The position numbers and the translations under genes were made by a program. DNA of 64,000 nt from Strigamia acuminata (taxonomy: Eukaryota > Arthropoda > Chilopoda > Geophilomorpha > Linotaeniidae), in contig OX442322.1 of assembly GCA_949358305.1 (NCBI GenBank), positions 4,774,001-4,838,000 of the forward strand, in the 5' to 3' direction. Every line of letters begins with the position of its first letter. Within the stretch, counting starts at the first letter, position 1. The notes beneath the pieces are model-generated. The model saw nothing but the letters and a program-made list of their open reading frames with translations, was not told the DNA's origin and ran no database searches. This document shows, one piece after another, positions 38,538-49,000 of this stretch.

Positions 38538-41500
38538 ATGTGTTTTGTGCCATCACTAAATATATTAGTGAGTGTGGTGTTGTTGAGCGGTACACGTTTT
38601 GTACAAACAGTGTTTTGTGCGACGAAAAGGTCTGTAACAGACAGTGTGAATGCTTTTAGCAGGCAGCCAATGGATGACACACACAAGCCACAATTGGAGA
38701 TGAAAACACACGAACAGAATGTCTTTAACGGACATACAGTGTATAACGCACTGAAAGATCATCTGAAAAGGAAAGATGATGTCTGTGAAGAAGAATATTT
38801 AGAGTTTGATTCTGATTTAGACAGAAATGTAAAATTACTAACCCATTTAATTTATAAGAGCGCATTAACACATGACATTGTAGTGTTGGCAGGGGCCATT
38901 AATGATCTAATTTTAGCGATTAGTAAAATGCATGTGCATAAAGGGGAAGCGAATGGGGTTAGCAGTAACAAAGTGCAGGGCACTAGTGATGGTAATCAGA
39001 ACAGCAACGTGGTTGATTCAAATGTGATTTTGAATGCCATGGATGATGTGCAAAACATCAAATCCCAACATGGATACGGGGATTTAGAATATTTGAACAA
39101 GGTTCAAATTAGAAAAGGAAATAAAGAATTGAATTTCACCACAATTAAAGGTAGTAACCCCCTTAATTCTGTTAAAACAAAGGAAGAAATTAGGCCTAAA
39201 TTCACAGAAATGGAACATTCGAACCGGGTTCGGAATGAAAAGAGAGAGGGGGACCCAGATAATATGAAAAAGGGTTTTGTAAGCAATAGGAAGTTGCATG
39301 GTGCAACCTTAATTAAGGGAAGTGGTCTTCCAAAGGGGATTTCAGGGAAATCCAAAAGAGGTTTGAGTAACCAAAAGTCAAGTATGACAAGAATTAAACC
39401 AAATGATCCCTTGAATTCTGATGCTAGAAATCAGAAAAAGAGTTCTAAAAATGTTACAAAGCGGAAAGAAAAGTTTTACAAGGACAGGGCTCTTCCATTC
39501 TCATTGTGGCATACCCGGATGGGGTATTTAAATGAGGAAAGTGTTTACGCCATGAATGGGTCACAAGATGTTTTTGGTGTTCAATTGGAGAACACAGGGA
39601 CCTCTCCTATGACAGGAGATTTGGCAAAGAAGAATGTTCTTCCAACACGGATGAATAAAGCAAATGGGACATTGTATTTGGTACATCTGAGTGTCTGGGA
39701 TGTCCCACATGCACAGGGAGACAGATATGTCGTATTTGTTGATGACCATTCGGAATATGTTTGGTTAAGACCGCTAAAGAAGAGTGTACTGGGTGAATTT
39801 CAAGAATGGTTATTTGAAATTGGACAAACAATGGAGAAAATAGTTAAGAAAATTAGATTAGGTCCCGAGATAACTTCTTCACAAGAGGAATGGAATGAAT
39901 TCACCCAAGTTAGAGGAATTGAAATTGATGAAGAGGTATTTGATGATTTAGATGTCAATTCCATCTTAAAAAAGACAAATGAGAATATCACAGAAAGAGT
40001 GGAAACTTTAATTTTGGAAAATGGATTTCCAAGCAATTTGTGGTTGGAGATGGCCAACACAATGGTTTACTTGTGGAATAGGACCCCCAGGATTAGTTTG
40101 GATTGGAAATCCCCGTACAATATATTGTATAACAGATGCATTTCTGTGCGACACCTGAGGTGTATTGGGTCAAAAGTTACGGTGTTTTATGTTAAGGATG
40201 GACTGAAACACTCCTTGGTGGGTGCCTTAATTGGGTATTCAAAATTTGGTAGGAAATATCGGATATGGGATCCGGAAAGGAACAGAGTATTTCAGTCAAA
40301 TAATGTTAAGATACATGAGTGGAGTTATTGGCACGAGGGGGAATTGAAACCCTCTCTGAAAGTATCCAACAGTTGCAATAGTTGCATTGAGAGTTTGAAA
40401 GCTGAAATTTCATCGAAGGTTGGTGTGCCAATATCCCCTCATCAAGAAGCCCCATCAACATTAGACTTGTTGGAATTAGAAAATCCCCCATTGTCGTTAA
40501 GTAAAGAAGTCGACATTAATGAGTGTGGAATTATTGAAAACGAGGGGGAACTCTTAGAGAGAATTGAATGTGATCTCTTAAAGACACATGTTGATTCCAA
40601 AGTGGAAACGGATGCGTTTTCTAGAGTTGATAAAGTTGGTTTGTCGACACCTAGGGAAGTTGACAGAGAAGGAGTTTATGAGGAAAATTTCCCATTGTTA
40701 CCGAGCGGAGAAATTTACGTTGATAAGTGCGAAAGCATTGAAAACGAGGAAAAACACTTAGGAACATTTGTCACAAGTGATGAAGAGGTTTATGAGGGAC
40801 TTACTTGTGAACAGGAATCTTCCTCTTTAGTGAATACAGTGGAAGATAAAATTTCCCCATCATCAAGCGAGGATAAAATGATTAAGACAGAGGGGGAGTT
40901 TGAAAGGGATTTTAGCAATAAGGAGAATAATTTGCCAATAGAAATCCCTCCAGAGTTAACACATGAGGAGTCTGAGCCAATTGCAAACGAAAGGGAAAAA
41001 TTGGAACAGTTTACATTGGAAATTGAGCCCAATTCTGATGAAGGGTTTGGGCAGTTTGATCCCTTGACAGTTTGTGAAATCACTTCGACGTCACTGGAGG
41101 ATGACATTTTCCCAACACCGATAGAGACTACGGGTGTGAGTGACTACAAATCCATTGGGATAGAGGGGGAATGCCTAAAGACTAAAAGACGTAAGAAAAG
41201 ATGTAAGAAAGCTAAGAATATTGCTTTAATGAAAACAAATGACGATGAATATCAATTAACGGTTAATGAACCGATATTGGATGATGAAATACCTAAAATT
41301 GAACAGAACTTAAGTCTCACGGCTGAGAACGACATGGGCGTAAGACTTAAACAAGACTTAGATATGAGTAGGTGGTGGAGACAAGCCACAACACACCAAA
41401 TAGATAGTTACACAGAATGGGTCAGTGTTATCTATATTTCACCGAGCAATGACCGGCTTGAGACTATGAGTGATGTGAAAAGGTGGTGTGTTGCGGAAGA

Positions 41501-41633
41501 TTATGTATTTGATTTAAGCCTATTCGATTTTTGTAACAGGGATCCAGTACACCCAGCATATCCTGTTTGTAACATGAGGTTGATTGAACTCAAGAATTCA
41601 AAAATAATCAGAGACAAATCCATTGAATTCTGA
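38538..41633 (+). CDS. CopG ORF: relic integrase plus MBD-like domain, no RT
   Basis: One open frame of 1031 residues. The N-terminus MCFVPSLNILVSVVLLSG looks like a signal peptide or anchor rather than Gag, and no zinc knuckle follows. A charged region with degenerate repeats (EYLNKVQIRK, NPLNSVK, EMEHSNRVRN) precedes the GAG-pre-integrase motif FSLWHTRMGYL (about 321). The integrase fold is recognisable (VVFVDDHSEYVWLRPL, NGFPSNLWLEMANTMVYL, SVRHLRCIGSKV), but the catalytic positions are gone: HLSVWD for HMDxWG, IRLGPE for RTDxG, ITERVETL in the Glu region. A long acidic linker leads to an MBD-like segment (RWWRQ ... SVIYISPSND ... DVKRWC ... LFDF, about 944-1000), then the stop. Staying open without catalysis suggests a non-enzymatic role. 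Confidence 0.85.
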   Translation: MCFVPSLNILVSVVLLSGTRFVQTVFCATKRSVTDSVNAFSRQPMDDTHKPQLEMKTHEQNVFNGHTVYNALKDHLKRKDDVCEEEYLEFDSDLDRNVKLLTHLIYKSALTHDIVVLAGAINDLILAISKMHVHKGEANGVSSNKVQGTSDGNQNSNVVDSNVILNAMDDVQNIKSQHGYGDLEYLNKVQIRKGNKELNFTTIKGSNPLNSVKTKEEIRPKFTEMEHSNRVRNEKREGDPDNMKKGFVSNRKLHGATLIKGSGLPKGISGKSKRGLSNQKSSMTRIKPNDPLNSDARNQKKSSKNVTKRKEKFYKDRALPFSLWHTRMGYLNEESVYAMNGSQDVFGVQLENTGTSPMTGDLAKKNVLPTRMNKANGTLYLVHLSVWDVPHAQGDRYVVFVDDHSEYVWLRPLKKSVLGEFQEWLFEIGQTMEKIVKKIRLGPEITSSQEEWNEFTQVRGIEIDEEVFDDLDVNSILKKTNENITERVETLILENGFPSNLWLEMANTMVYLWNRTPRISLDWKSPYNILYNRCISVRHLRCIGSKVTVFYVKDGLKHSLVGALIGYSKFGRKYRIWDPERNRVFQSNNVKIHEWSYWHEGELKPSLKVSNSCNSCIESLKAEISSKVGVPISPHQEAPSTLDLLELENPPLSLSKEVDINECGIIENEGELLERIECDLLKTHVDSKVETDAFSRVDKVGLSTPREVDREGVYEENFPLLPSGEIYVDKCESIENEEKHLGTFVTSDEEVYEGLTCEQESSSLVNTVEDKISPSSSEDKMIKTEGEFERDFSNKENNLPIEIPPELTHEESEPIANEREKLEQFTLEIEPNSDEGFGQFDPLTVCEITSTSLEDDIFPTPIETTGVSDYKSIGIEGECLKTKRRKKRCKKAKNIALMKTNDDEYQLTVNEPILDDEIPKIEQNLSLTAENDMGVRLKQDLDMSRWWRQATTHQIDSYTEWVSVIYISPSNDRLETMSDVKRWCVAEDYVFDLSLFDFCNRDPVHPAYPVCNMRLIELKNSKIIRDKSIEF

Positions 41634-41680
41634 TGGGCTCATAGTTTTTCTTTTTGTTCTAGTGGGACCCCATATGCTGC

Positions 41681-41692
41681 TCAGAGGGGGTA
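41681..41692 (+). other. Polypurine tract of CopG
   Basis: TCAGAGGGGGTA precedes the TG of the 3' LTR. CopD has the same context (CTGCTCAGAGAGGGTA). Confidence 0.75.
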
Positions 41693-42102
41693 TGTTGGTA
41701 TTTGGAGCAGGCATATGGTGTCGGTCAGCTAAAGTCGCGTGATTTCGGTTAAATGCGACTGCGATACATCAAGTGTTTAACCGTATTTTGTCTCGAGGTC
41801 GAGAGTCGCTTGATTCTGGTTTTTATCTTGCGTGTTTCTATACCGCAAGCGGCTCATATACTGCGGTGTTCAATTGTTGTGTCGTCTGCTCAAATGAGCA
41901 ATTTATGTTTGTACAGGACAAATCAACTTATGTTTAACTTTGATTTGTCCTATTCTTAGATATAGAGTGCAAAATAGCCTCTATGCATGTAACTTTTAGT
42001 TCACTTGTTATGCCTGAAATAAAATGGCCACTTGCATGACTGTTCAAGTGCAAGTTTTGAAAACCTGCCTATTATTTGATACACTCACCTGCCTATTAGT
42101 CA
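41693..42102 (+). repeat. 3' LTR of CopG
   Basis: It starts TGTTGGTATTTGGAGCAGGCATATGGTG and is related to the CopD LTR start TGTTGGAATTTGGAGCAGTC. The right end is approximate, because a short direct repeat (ACCTGCCTATTA at 42063 and 42088) blurs the junction with CopH integrase sequence. Confidence 0.65.
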
Positions 42103-42106
42103 ACAG

Positions 42107-43438
42107 AGGCGAGGGTGGAGCTGATGGGCGAGGCGATGGCGGGGCAGATTGACGAGGTGTCGACAGAGGTAGTTGATGCGACGATGTTTCTGCTGACGCG
42201 CCAACAAGTTCGGACGTCTCGGGATAAACCGATAGCTTATCCATCTCTCGGATGTCGTGGTCGGTGTCACGTTCTTCTTCATACGAAATGTGATGGGATT
42301 GGCGAAGAGACGCAGAACCTGGAGGCAATGTCGCACATAAATCCAGCAAAAGCCGCTCCGGAGTTGTCGGTGGCGGTATGTGGATGTGCGGAAAAGCCGG
42401 AGGCGTGTGCATCGATGCGGATGCAGTTGACACGTGCTGACTATTTCCATTGTCAGAATCGTTCGCGGAATGTCCGGATGCCTCGGAATCAGATCCCCTC
42501 GGCCACTGATGGTAATGGAGGTTGTCGTCGAATGTGACGGATTGCTGATTCGGGCTCGGAAACGATTCTTGAGGTCGTTGAGGCGAAATTTTGATGGATT
42601 TCCGATAAGATTGTCGCTCATCGACTTTGACGTGAATCGATTCGTAGACTTTGTTGTCCATCGGGTTCCAAATTCTGAATCCACGGGTCCCTGTGGCGTA
42701 GCCGACTAAATACCCCTCCCAGGCCCGCGGATCCAGCTTCTTTCGGCCTGGCGCGGTGTAGTGTACCCAGAACTTCGAACCGACTTTTCGTAGATGACGT
42801 AACGAAAGGGCTCTCTGTCGCCAAAGGATGTACGGGACCTGATTGTTAAGTCGAGAATGAGGGCACCGGTTCTTGATATACGCGAACGTAACCGCGAGCT
42901 CGGCCCAGAGCGCTTCCGGCAACTTGGTTTCGGATAAGACTGCACGAAAGTTGTCGGCCATTGTCCGGTTTATGCGCTCGGCCGTGCCATTCATCTGTGG
43001 CGATGATGGATTCGTTCGTTGACCTTGAATACCTTTGTCTTGAAGGTAGCGGAGAAATTCGTTCGATAAAAATTCGCCACCCCGATCCGTACGGATAGCC
43101 TTGACTTTCGCGTCCTGTATCCGCTCCACCCGTGCAACAAAATCCTTAAAAGTTGCGAAAACTTGTGATTTCTGCGCTAGCGGTATGATTCAGCAATAGC
43201 GAGTAGCGTCGTCGATGACGATAAGGACAAAACGCGCTCCTCCAAACGATGGGGTAGGGGCGGGCCCCCAAATATCCATGTGGAGAAGGTCCAAAGGCTT
43301 TGTTGTCGAGGGGTTCGGATCGGGCTTGTGAGAAGCTCTAGTCGATTTGGCGATCCGACAATCGTTGCAGGCCAACTCCCTGCTGACTTCCCCTGGTTGC
43401 ATTCCGAAAACTTGGTCGTTTGCGGCTAACAACTTCAT
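42107..43438 (-). pseudogene. pol: Copia integrase (CopH), one in-frame stop
   Basis: The frame reads MKLLAANDQVFGMQPGE, CNDCRIAKST (second half of the zinc site) and LLHMDIWGPAP (first Asp). It then meets a TGA in IDDATRYC-stop near 43191 and continues in frame with FKDFVARVERIQDAK, IRTDRGGEFLS (second Asp) and NGTAERINRT (Glu). The C-terminal block RHLRKVGSKFWVHY and GYATGTRGFRIW follows, with a Ser/Pro-rich tail that is cut at the CopG LTR. The His-His part of the zinc site and everything upstream were lost at the junction with the CopD leader copy. No MBD-like segment is visible before the cut. Confidence 0.87.
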
Positions 43439-43450
43439 TCCATTTGTATG

Positions 43451-44655
43451 ACGCCGTTAAAACGTCGATCCGAATCGTTGCAATTCACTTGTGCACCTGG
43501 CACAAGACTTATCCGGTCCCTTCGTTGCACAGATACCCGTCCCGGGCTAATCCGTGATCGGCGAATCTCAATTCGCACGTCGCGTGCGCCAAATGCTCGC
43601 AAAAATCGAAATGTCTTTGAAAAATTCCGTAACGTCGCTGAAACGTTAGTTGCACACTCGTAGGACGTCTACACGACGTAATTCCACGCTTGGATAATCC
43701 TACGACGAGCTGTGAACGATCCTCGTTCGTTTTCACCAGACTGGCATGGACGGCGCCATCTTGGATTCGGCTGCACCGCACATCATGGTGAAAAATACAT
43801 GAATAAATAATATTTTGATTCTTACTGTCCCTTTTGGCAATCCTATGCTTATCACACGAAATTTCCTGTCGAATTCCGCTGATTCTCGACGCTTTATCGT
43901 CGAATGCAACGCCGCTTCCGTCGCGGCCGAAAAATGCTTGTTTCCGACGAAAAACAATTCGATTTATTTTCAAACCGCTTCCTATCGCTTCCTGGGATCC
44001 TTATGTGGTCCCACGTTGTAATTTCCAGTGCTGAGGGACGTTGAAACTGGCGAAAACACTCGTAATGTGTTGGCGAAATATGTTCGCGCACGTCGCCAGT
44101 CAAAAATCCTCGGTTCGACCAAAAATTGTCCTCGAATCAACTCGAAACCGCTTCCAAACGATTCGCCGTGCCTTTTTGCACTAAAACGATGCCAAATCCA
44201 GCGTTGTAAACCGCTGGGCGACTTGGAAACAGTCTAAACACGGCCGCCAACTCGTATTGCGATGAGCGCCGCCATCTTGGAATTTCCCGTCATCGTGGAT
44301 TTGAAATAAAGAAAAACCGGTGTTAATTTCACTAAATAAATTCGATAAATACTTTCTAATGTTCCTGCAGTCCAGGCAACTAATCCCACGATGATTCCAA
44401 GCTGTTTCGCCGCCAAATTCGTTGACAATCGCTTCTCACTGCTTTGGGTCGCAATTCGCCGACTTCGCTGCTTTACGAAGCACGCGAAACTCGCTCGTCC
44501 GGTCGGAAAAATCGTCGCTCTTGTGCTGCCCGCCGCTCCGGCAATTCCCGTCGACGCGTACAAGACGTTCCCGGCCAGAATTTCGTCGCGAATTCGATTC
44601 CGAGCGTTAAATTAACGTAGCATTCACCAAAACCATCCTCTGCTACCATTATCAG
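43451..44655 (-). repeat. Extra copy of the CopD primer-binding site and leader
   Basis: It is almost identical to 53008-54203. It sits beyond the 3' LTR of CopD, where flanking host DNA should start, giving the order LTR-leader-ORF-LTR-leader. It is cut at 43451 where CopH integrase begins. It includes the tRNA-iMet site at 44631-44648 and CGCCATCTTGG motifs at about 43754 and 44269. Confidence 0.85.
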
Positions 44656-45140
44656 TGTCCAAACCGTGGTGAGTGCATGTGAGAAGCCAAAAAGTCAGAA
44701 TTGCTAAAACCACCATTCTAATCCAGTGGTGGCTGACATCTTTATTTGTCAGAAAACAGAAAGCAAGTGTCATGACTTGAGATTTGTTCTTCTCAAGTCT
44801 ACAAAACATAAAAGATGAGAACAAATCAATTCATAGTGATGGTTGATTTGTTCTTTACAAAACAAAGTAAATAATCAACATAAAACCAGCCTTAACAATG
44901 GATAAGCTGCTGGGGCAAACTAAACGATAAGAGCTCATCTGAGCAGACGACACAAACGTTAACCATTGCAAAGCATGCGCCAACCGTAGCACCGTAACAC
45001 GCGCAATACCAGTTAATAACAATTGGCGCTCGACATCGTGACAAGAATACAATGGTAATGCAATGCGCCGTTGTCGCACTATGTCCAGAAACATGCGACA
45101 TTTACAAGTTGGCACCATATGACTGCTCCAAATTCCAACA
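44656..45140 (-). repeat. 3' LTR of CopD (485 bp)
   Basis: On the minus strand it runs TGTTGGAATTTGGAGCAG...GGACA. It differs from 54204-54688 at only a few positions by eye. A polypurine tract lies directly to its right (GAGAGGGTA on the minus strand, 45141-45149). Confidence 0.88.
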
Positions 45141-45369
45141 TACCCTCTCTGAGCAGCATATGGGGCCCCACTGGGACAAAAAACAAAGTGACACTACCCT
45201 GATGACTTGAAACAACCCCGACACTGCGACATTACTCCGAATGCGCCCCGAATATATAATTACCTAGGGTTATGACATAAAAGCAAATCAGTAACATTAT
45301 TTTTGCCCATGACATGCCTGAGATCAAAGACTCCAATTAGATTAACGTGCAAACTTCATCATTCCCCCT
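45141..45369 (-). other. CopD 3' untranslated region
   Basis: About 230 bp lie between the ORF stop and the 3' LTR. They end in the conserved CCCCATATGCTGCTCAGAGAGGGTA context on the minus strand. No further coding sequence, and in particular no RNase H, is present. Confidence 0.6.
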
Positions 45370-45869
45370 CTAATATTTGGGATAAATGAAGCTTTCATCC
45401 CACGTGAATCCTAACTCGTCAATTATAGTTTGTTTGTCCCGTTCGCTTAGCTCTTCAAATTTCACATCCCCTTCGGTCAGGACATAACTAATACAATCCG
45501 GCTCAGCGGCCATCAATTCACATTCCATGTCATCCGCTTCCATCAAAGTAACATTTTTAGTTGTTTCATTATCCAATATTGATTCATTAACCGCCAAACG
45601 ATATTCATCATCCTTTGTTTTCATTAAAACAACATTCTTGGATTTCCTACACTTTTTCTTGCGTCTTTTGGTCTTTCCGCATTCCCCCTCTGTCTTAAAG
45701 ACTTTATCTTCACCCACACCTATCAGTGTCTCTACCGGTGTTGGGGAAATGTCATCTTCCTGTGACGTCGAAGAAATATCGCAAACTTTCATGGGATCCT
45801 GCCTAATCCCTTCAACGGACTTGGGCTCATAATCCAATGCAAACTGCTCTAATCCTTCACTTCCGTTTG
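45370..45869 (-). pseudogene. CopD ORF, C-terminal part
   Basis: The frame continues the ORF broken by GypE (EGLEQFALDYEPKSVEG corresponds to KLEQFTLEIEPNSDEG in CopG). It includes KTKRRKKKCRKSKNVVLMKTKDDEY, a basic block also found in CopG. After that it diverges and ends SERDKQTIIDELGFTWDESF before the stop. The MBD-like segment at the CopG C-terminus is not recognisable here, so it was lost or replaced. Confidence 0.75.
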
Positions 45870-45874
45870 CAATA

Positions 45875-46002
45875 TGGAGTATATTGATTGTAACGCCATC
45901 TAGTGTTCTTGTATTGAGATTATGTATCTGTGTTCGAGATTAAAACTTGTTAACTTTGCAACCATCATGGAGTTCACTGCCTCGTGATTTCGGTATATTA
46001 CA
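45875..46002 (+). repeat. 5' LTR of GypE (128 bp)
   Basis: The TGGAG...TTACA termini match 50126-50253 base for base by eye. TGGCGACGAGGTC at 46005-46017 follows directly and is the likely primer-binding site. I could not name its tRNA. Confidence 0.93.
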
Positions 46003-46073
46003 ATTGGCGACGAGGTCAAAATTTTGTGTGTGAAAGGTGCATTTTGGACAATTTATTTCAATTTGGATCAACC

Positions 46074-49000
46074 ATGGCTCAATTCATTGGACAGTTATCT
46101 GAGTATGATGTCAACTCAGACTGGGACATGTATGTGGAGCAATTGGAGCAACTTTTTGAACTGAATGCAATTGAAGACAAGAAAGTGGCTATTTTATTGG
46201 GAACAATTGGATCACATGGCTACAAAATGCTGAGGGATTTATGTGCACCTGATTTGCCAAAAACCAAGACTTATGAGGAATTGGTTACATTAATGCATGA
46301 CCACCAGAAACCGAAACCAATGGTTGCTGCTGAGAGGTTTAGATTCTTTAGAACTACTCAATTGGACACTGAATCAGTAAGTGCATTTGTTATCAAGTTG
46401 AAAGCAGCTGCAGAATTTTGCGAATTTGGACAACAATTGAACGATTATTTACGCGATCAATTTATTAACGGATTGAGATTTGAAAACGTGCAGCGCCATC
46501 TGTTGACGGTGAAGGGACTCACATTTCAAAAAGCAACTGAGACTGCGCTCAGCATGGACACGGCATCAAAGGAAGTGCAGAAGTTTCATTCTAAGACTGA
46601 AAATAAGGACAATACTGTGCACAAAATTCAGGACAATAAATCGGGGTTTTATAAAAAAGGTAAAACTGATTTTAAAAAGAAATTTTCAAATTCTCAGGAT
46701 CACTCATCTGGCCAAAAATCTGATGGAAATAAGCAACGCAGATGCTATGCGTGTGGTTCACCAGATCATTTTCGTGATAAATGCAGATTTAAGGATTCTG
46801 ATTGCCACAACTGTGGTCAGAAAGGACATATTCGCAAATTTTGCCATGTGCGGTCAACATCTCATCAGCTCAATCAGCCAAGCAGGGACAGAGGTGGAGC
46901 ATCATCGGGCAAGCAGCCTGCAGCGAATTCCGTGCGTGTTGATGATGATATTTTTGTGCCATTCCACCGTGTTTGCCACGTGCGTGACACCATCGTGGAT
47001 CCTGTATTTGTTGACGTGAACATTGAAGGAGTCAATTTAGCCATGGAAGTTGACAGTGGATCTTCACTCACATTAATTGATGAACAATGTTTTAATACTC
47101 ATTTTTCTAAATTTAAGTTAAATGCTTCTCCAGTTCGCCTGCGTGCGTTCACTGGTGAATTGTTATCACTTTTGGGGGTATTTGGGGTATCAGTGTTTTT
47201 TCAGGGTGCCCATTACTCTGTCCAATTGCATGTTGTTGAGGGAATGAAGGGGTCGTTACTGGGTAGGGATTGGTTGGACACTTTTGGGTTGTTGAAATCA
47301 ATTCGGGGTTTAGTTAGTGAGCCCAAACAAGTGAATGCAGTTGATGGGGTTTTGCCTTCTCCACCACTTGATTTAGCTAGTGCAAAAGTACAACTTGAGG
47401 AAATTTTGGCAAGTCATAAGACTGTTTTTAGTGGGGGTATTGGTCAGTGTAAGGGGGTACAATTGCACATACCTGTTGACAAAAATTTTCAACCAATTTT
47501 TCTGCCAGCACGTAACCCGCCACTAGCCTTACGAGCTAAAATGGAGGCTGAGATTGATCGTCTTGTTGAAGCAGGGGTTCTGGAACCGGTTCAGCATGCC
47601 CGGTGGGCTACACCGGTCACTCCAGTGGAAAAATCCGATGGAACAGTTAAATTGGCGGGACTGTATAATTTAACAGTGAACAAGGCACTGCCTAAAGTGG
47701 TTTACCCACTTCCACGTTTTGAGCAAATCACAAGCACACTGGCGGATGGTGAGTATTTTTCAACTTTTGATTTTTCGGATGCGTATAATCAGTGGGAACT
47801 TGATCAGGAGTCACAGGAGGTTATGGTTATCAATACGCATAAGGGTTTATTTTTGGTGAAAAGATTGTTTTATGGGGTTTCGTGTGCGCCCGCATTGTTT
47901 CAACAGTCAATGGAACAGTTGGTCAAACCAGTTGTGAAGACCCAACCTTTTTTGGATGATGTGTGTGCCACTGGTCGCTCAGTTCCTGAGCATCTCAAGG
48001 TAGTTGATCATTTGCTCACAATTTTTGAGGAAAAAAATTTGCGGTTGAATGCAAGGAAATGCAAATTTTTTCAAGATAAGGTTAAATTTTTGGGTCATGT
48101 GTTTTCAAAGGATGGATATGCGCCGATTCCAGCACGCATTGATGGTCTGGTTAAGGCAGCTACACCGAAGAATGCAGGTGAATTGCATACGTACATTGGC
48201 ATGATAAATTATTATGCTCGGTTTTTGCCGAACTTAGCCACTGTTTTGGAACCACTTTATTTTTTGTTGCGACAAGGGGTGGTGTGGCGTTGGGGCAAGC
48301 AACAGGAACAAGCTATTGACGGGGTGAGGAAATTATTGGCTAGTGCCACATTTTTGGTACATTTTGACCCGTCAAAGCAAACGGTTTTGACCGTGGATGC
48401 ATCTCCTTTTGGAGTAGGCGCGCAGTTATCCCAAGAGGATGAATTGGGTCGGAAACAAACAGTTGCCGTTGCGAGTGGTCTTTTGAATGCGGCTCAGCGC
48501 AATTATTCGCAGACAGATCGTGAGGGGTTTGCAATAATCTTTGGAGTTAAGAAATTCCACCATTATTTGTATGGGCACAATTTTATTTTGGAAACCGACC
48601 ACAAGCCTTTAGTTTCAATTCTTGGGGATAAGCGCGGATGCAATGAAATTGTGGCGGCTAGATTGCAACGCTGGTGCGTATTTTTAAATGCGTATAATTT
48701 TCAGATTAGGCACATTGCTGGCAAGAGTAATGTGGTAGCGGATGGGTTGTCACGGTTAGCGATTAATAATGTTGATTTTGATGACTCCGACATTCCGTTA
48801 CATGCCGTTTTCCGTGCACAATTAGAATCGATGCCTATTTCTGCGGTTGTAGTTAGGAAACGGACTTTGGAGGATTCTATTTTAGCTAGAGTTTTGCTTT
48901 TAGTGCGTGAGGGGTGGCCCTCGGGAACTATTGAAGTGGATCTTGCGCCTTGGCATCGGGTTAGGAAGCAGTTATCAGTAGAGGACGATTGTTTGTTTTA

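Larger units (their letters stand above)
10726..42102 (+). mobile_element. CopG: RT-less Copia-derived element, interrupted by GypA
   Basis: Its parts are a leader (10726-11484 continuing at 37854-38537), one ORF (38538-41633), a polypurine tract and a 3' LTR (41693-about 42102). Leader, ORF and LTR start match CopD, which lies in the opposite orientation. The 5' LTR and primer-binding site are missing at the junction with CopH RNase H. GypA with GypB inserted in the leader makes a 4-bp GTGT duplication (11481-11484 and 37850-37853). No RT or RNase H is present, so it would need enzymes from another element to move. Confidence 0.75.
9189..43440 (-). mobile_element. CopH: decayed Copia split by CopG
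   Basis: Two halves of a Copia pol lie in the same orientation on either side of CopG: integrase at 43438-42107 and the RT end plus RNase H at 10725-9922, followed by a polypurine tract and 3' LTR. RT itself, the 5' LTR, Gag and protease are missing. The right edge joins a CopD-type leader at about 43440-43451. That the two halves come from one element is inferred from orientation, order and the absence of overlap. Confidence 0.65.
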
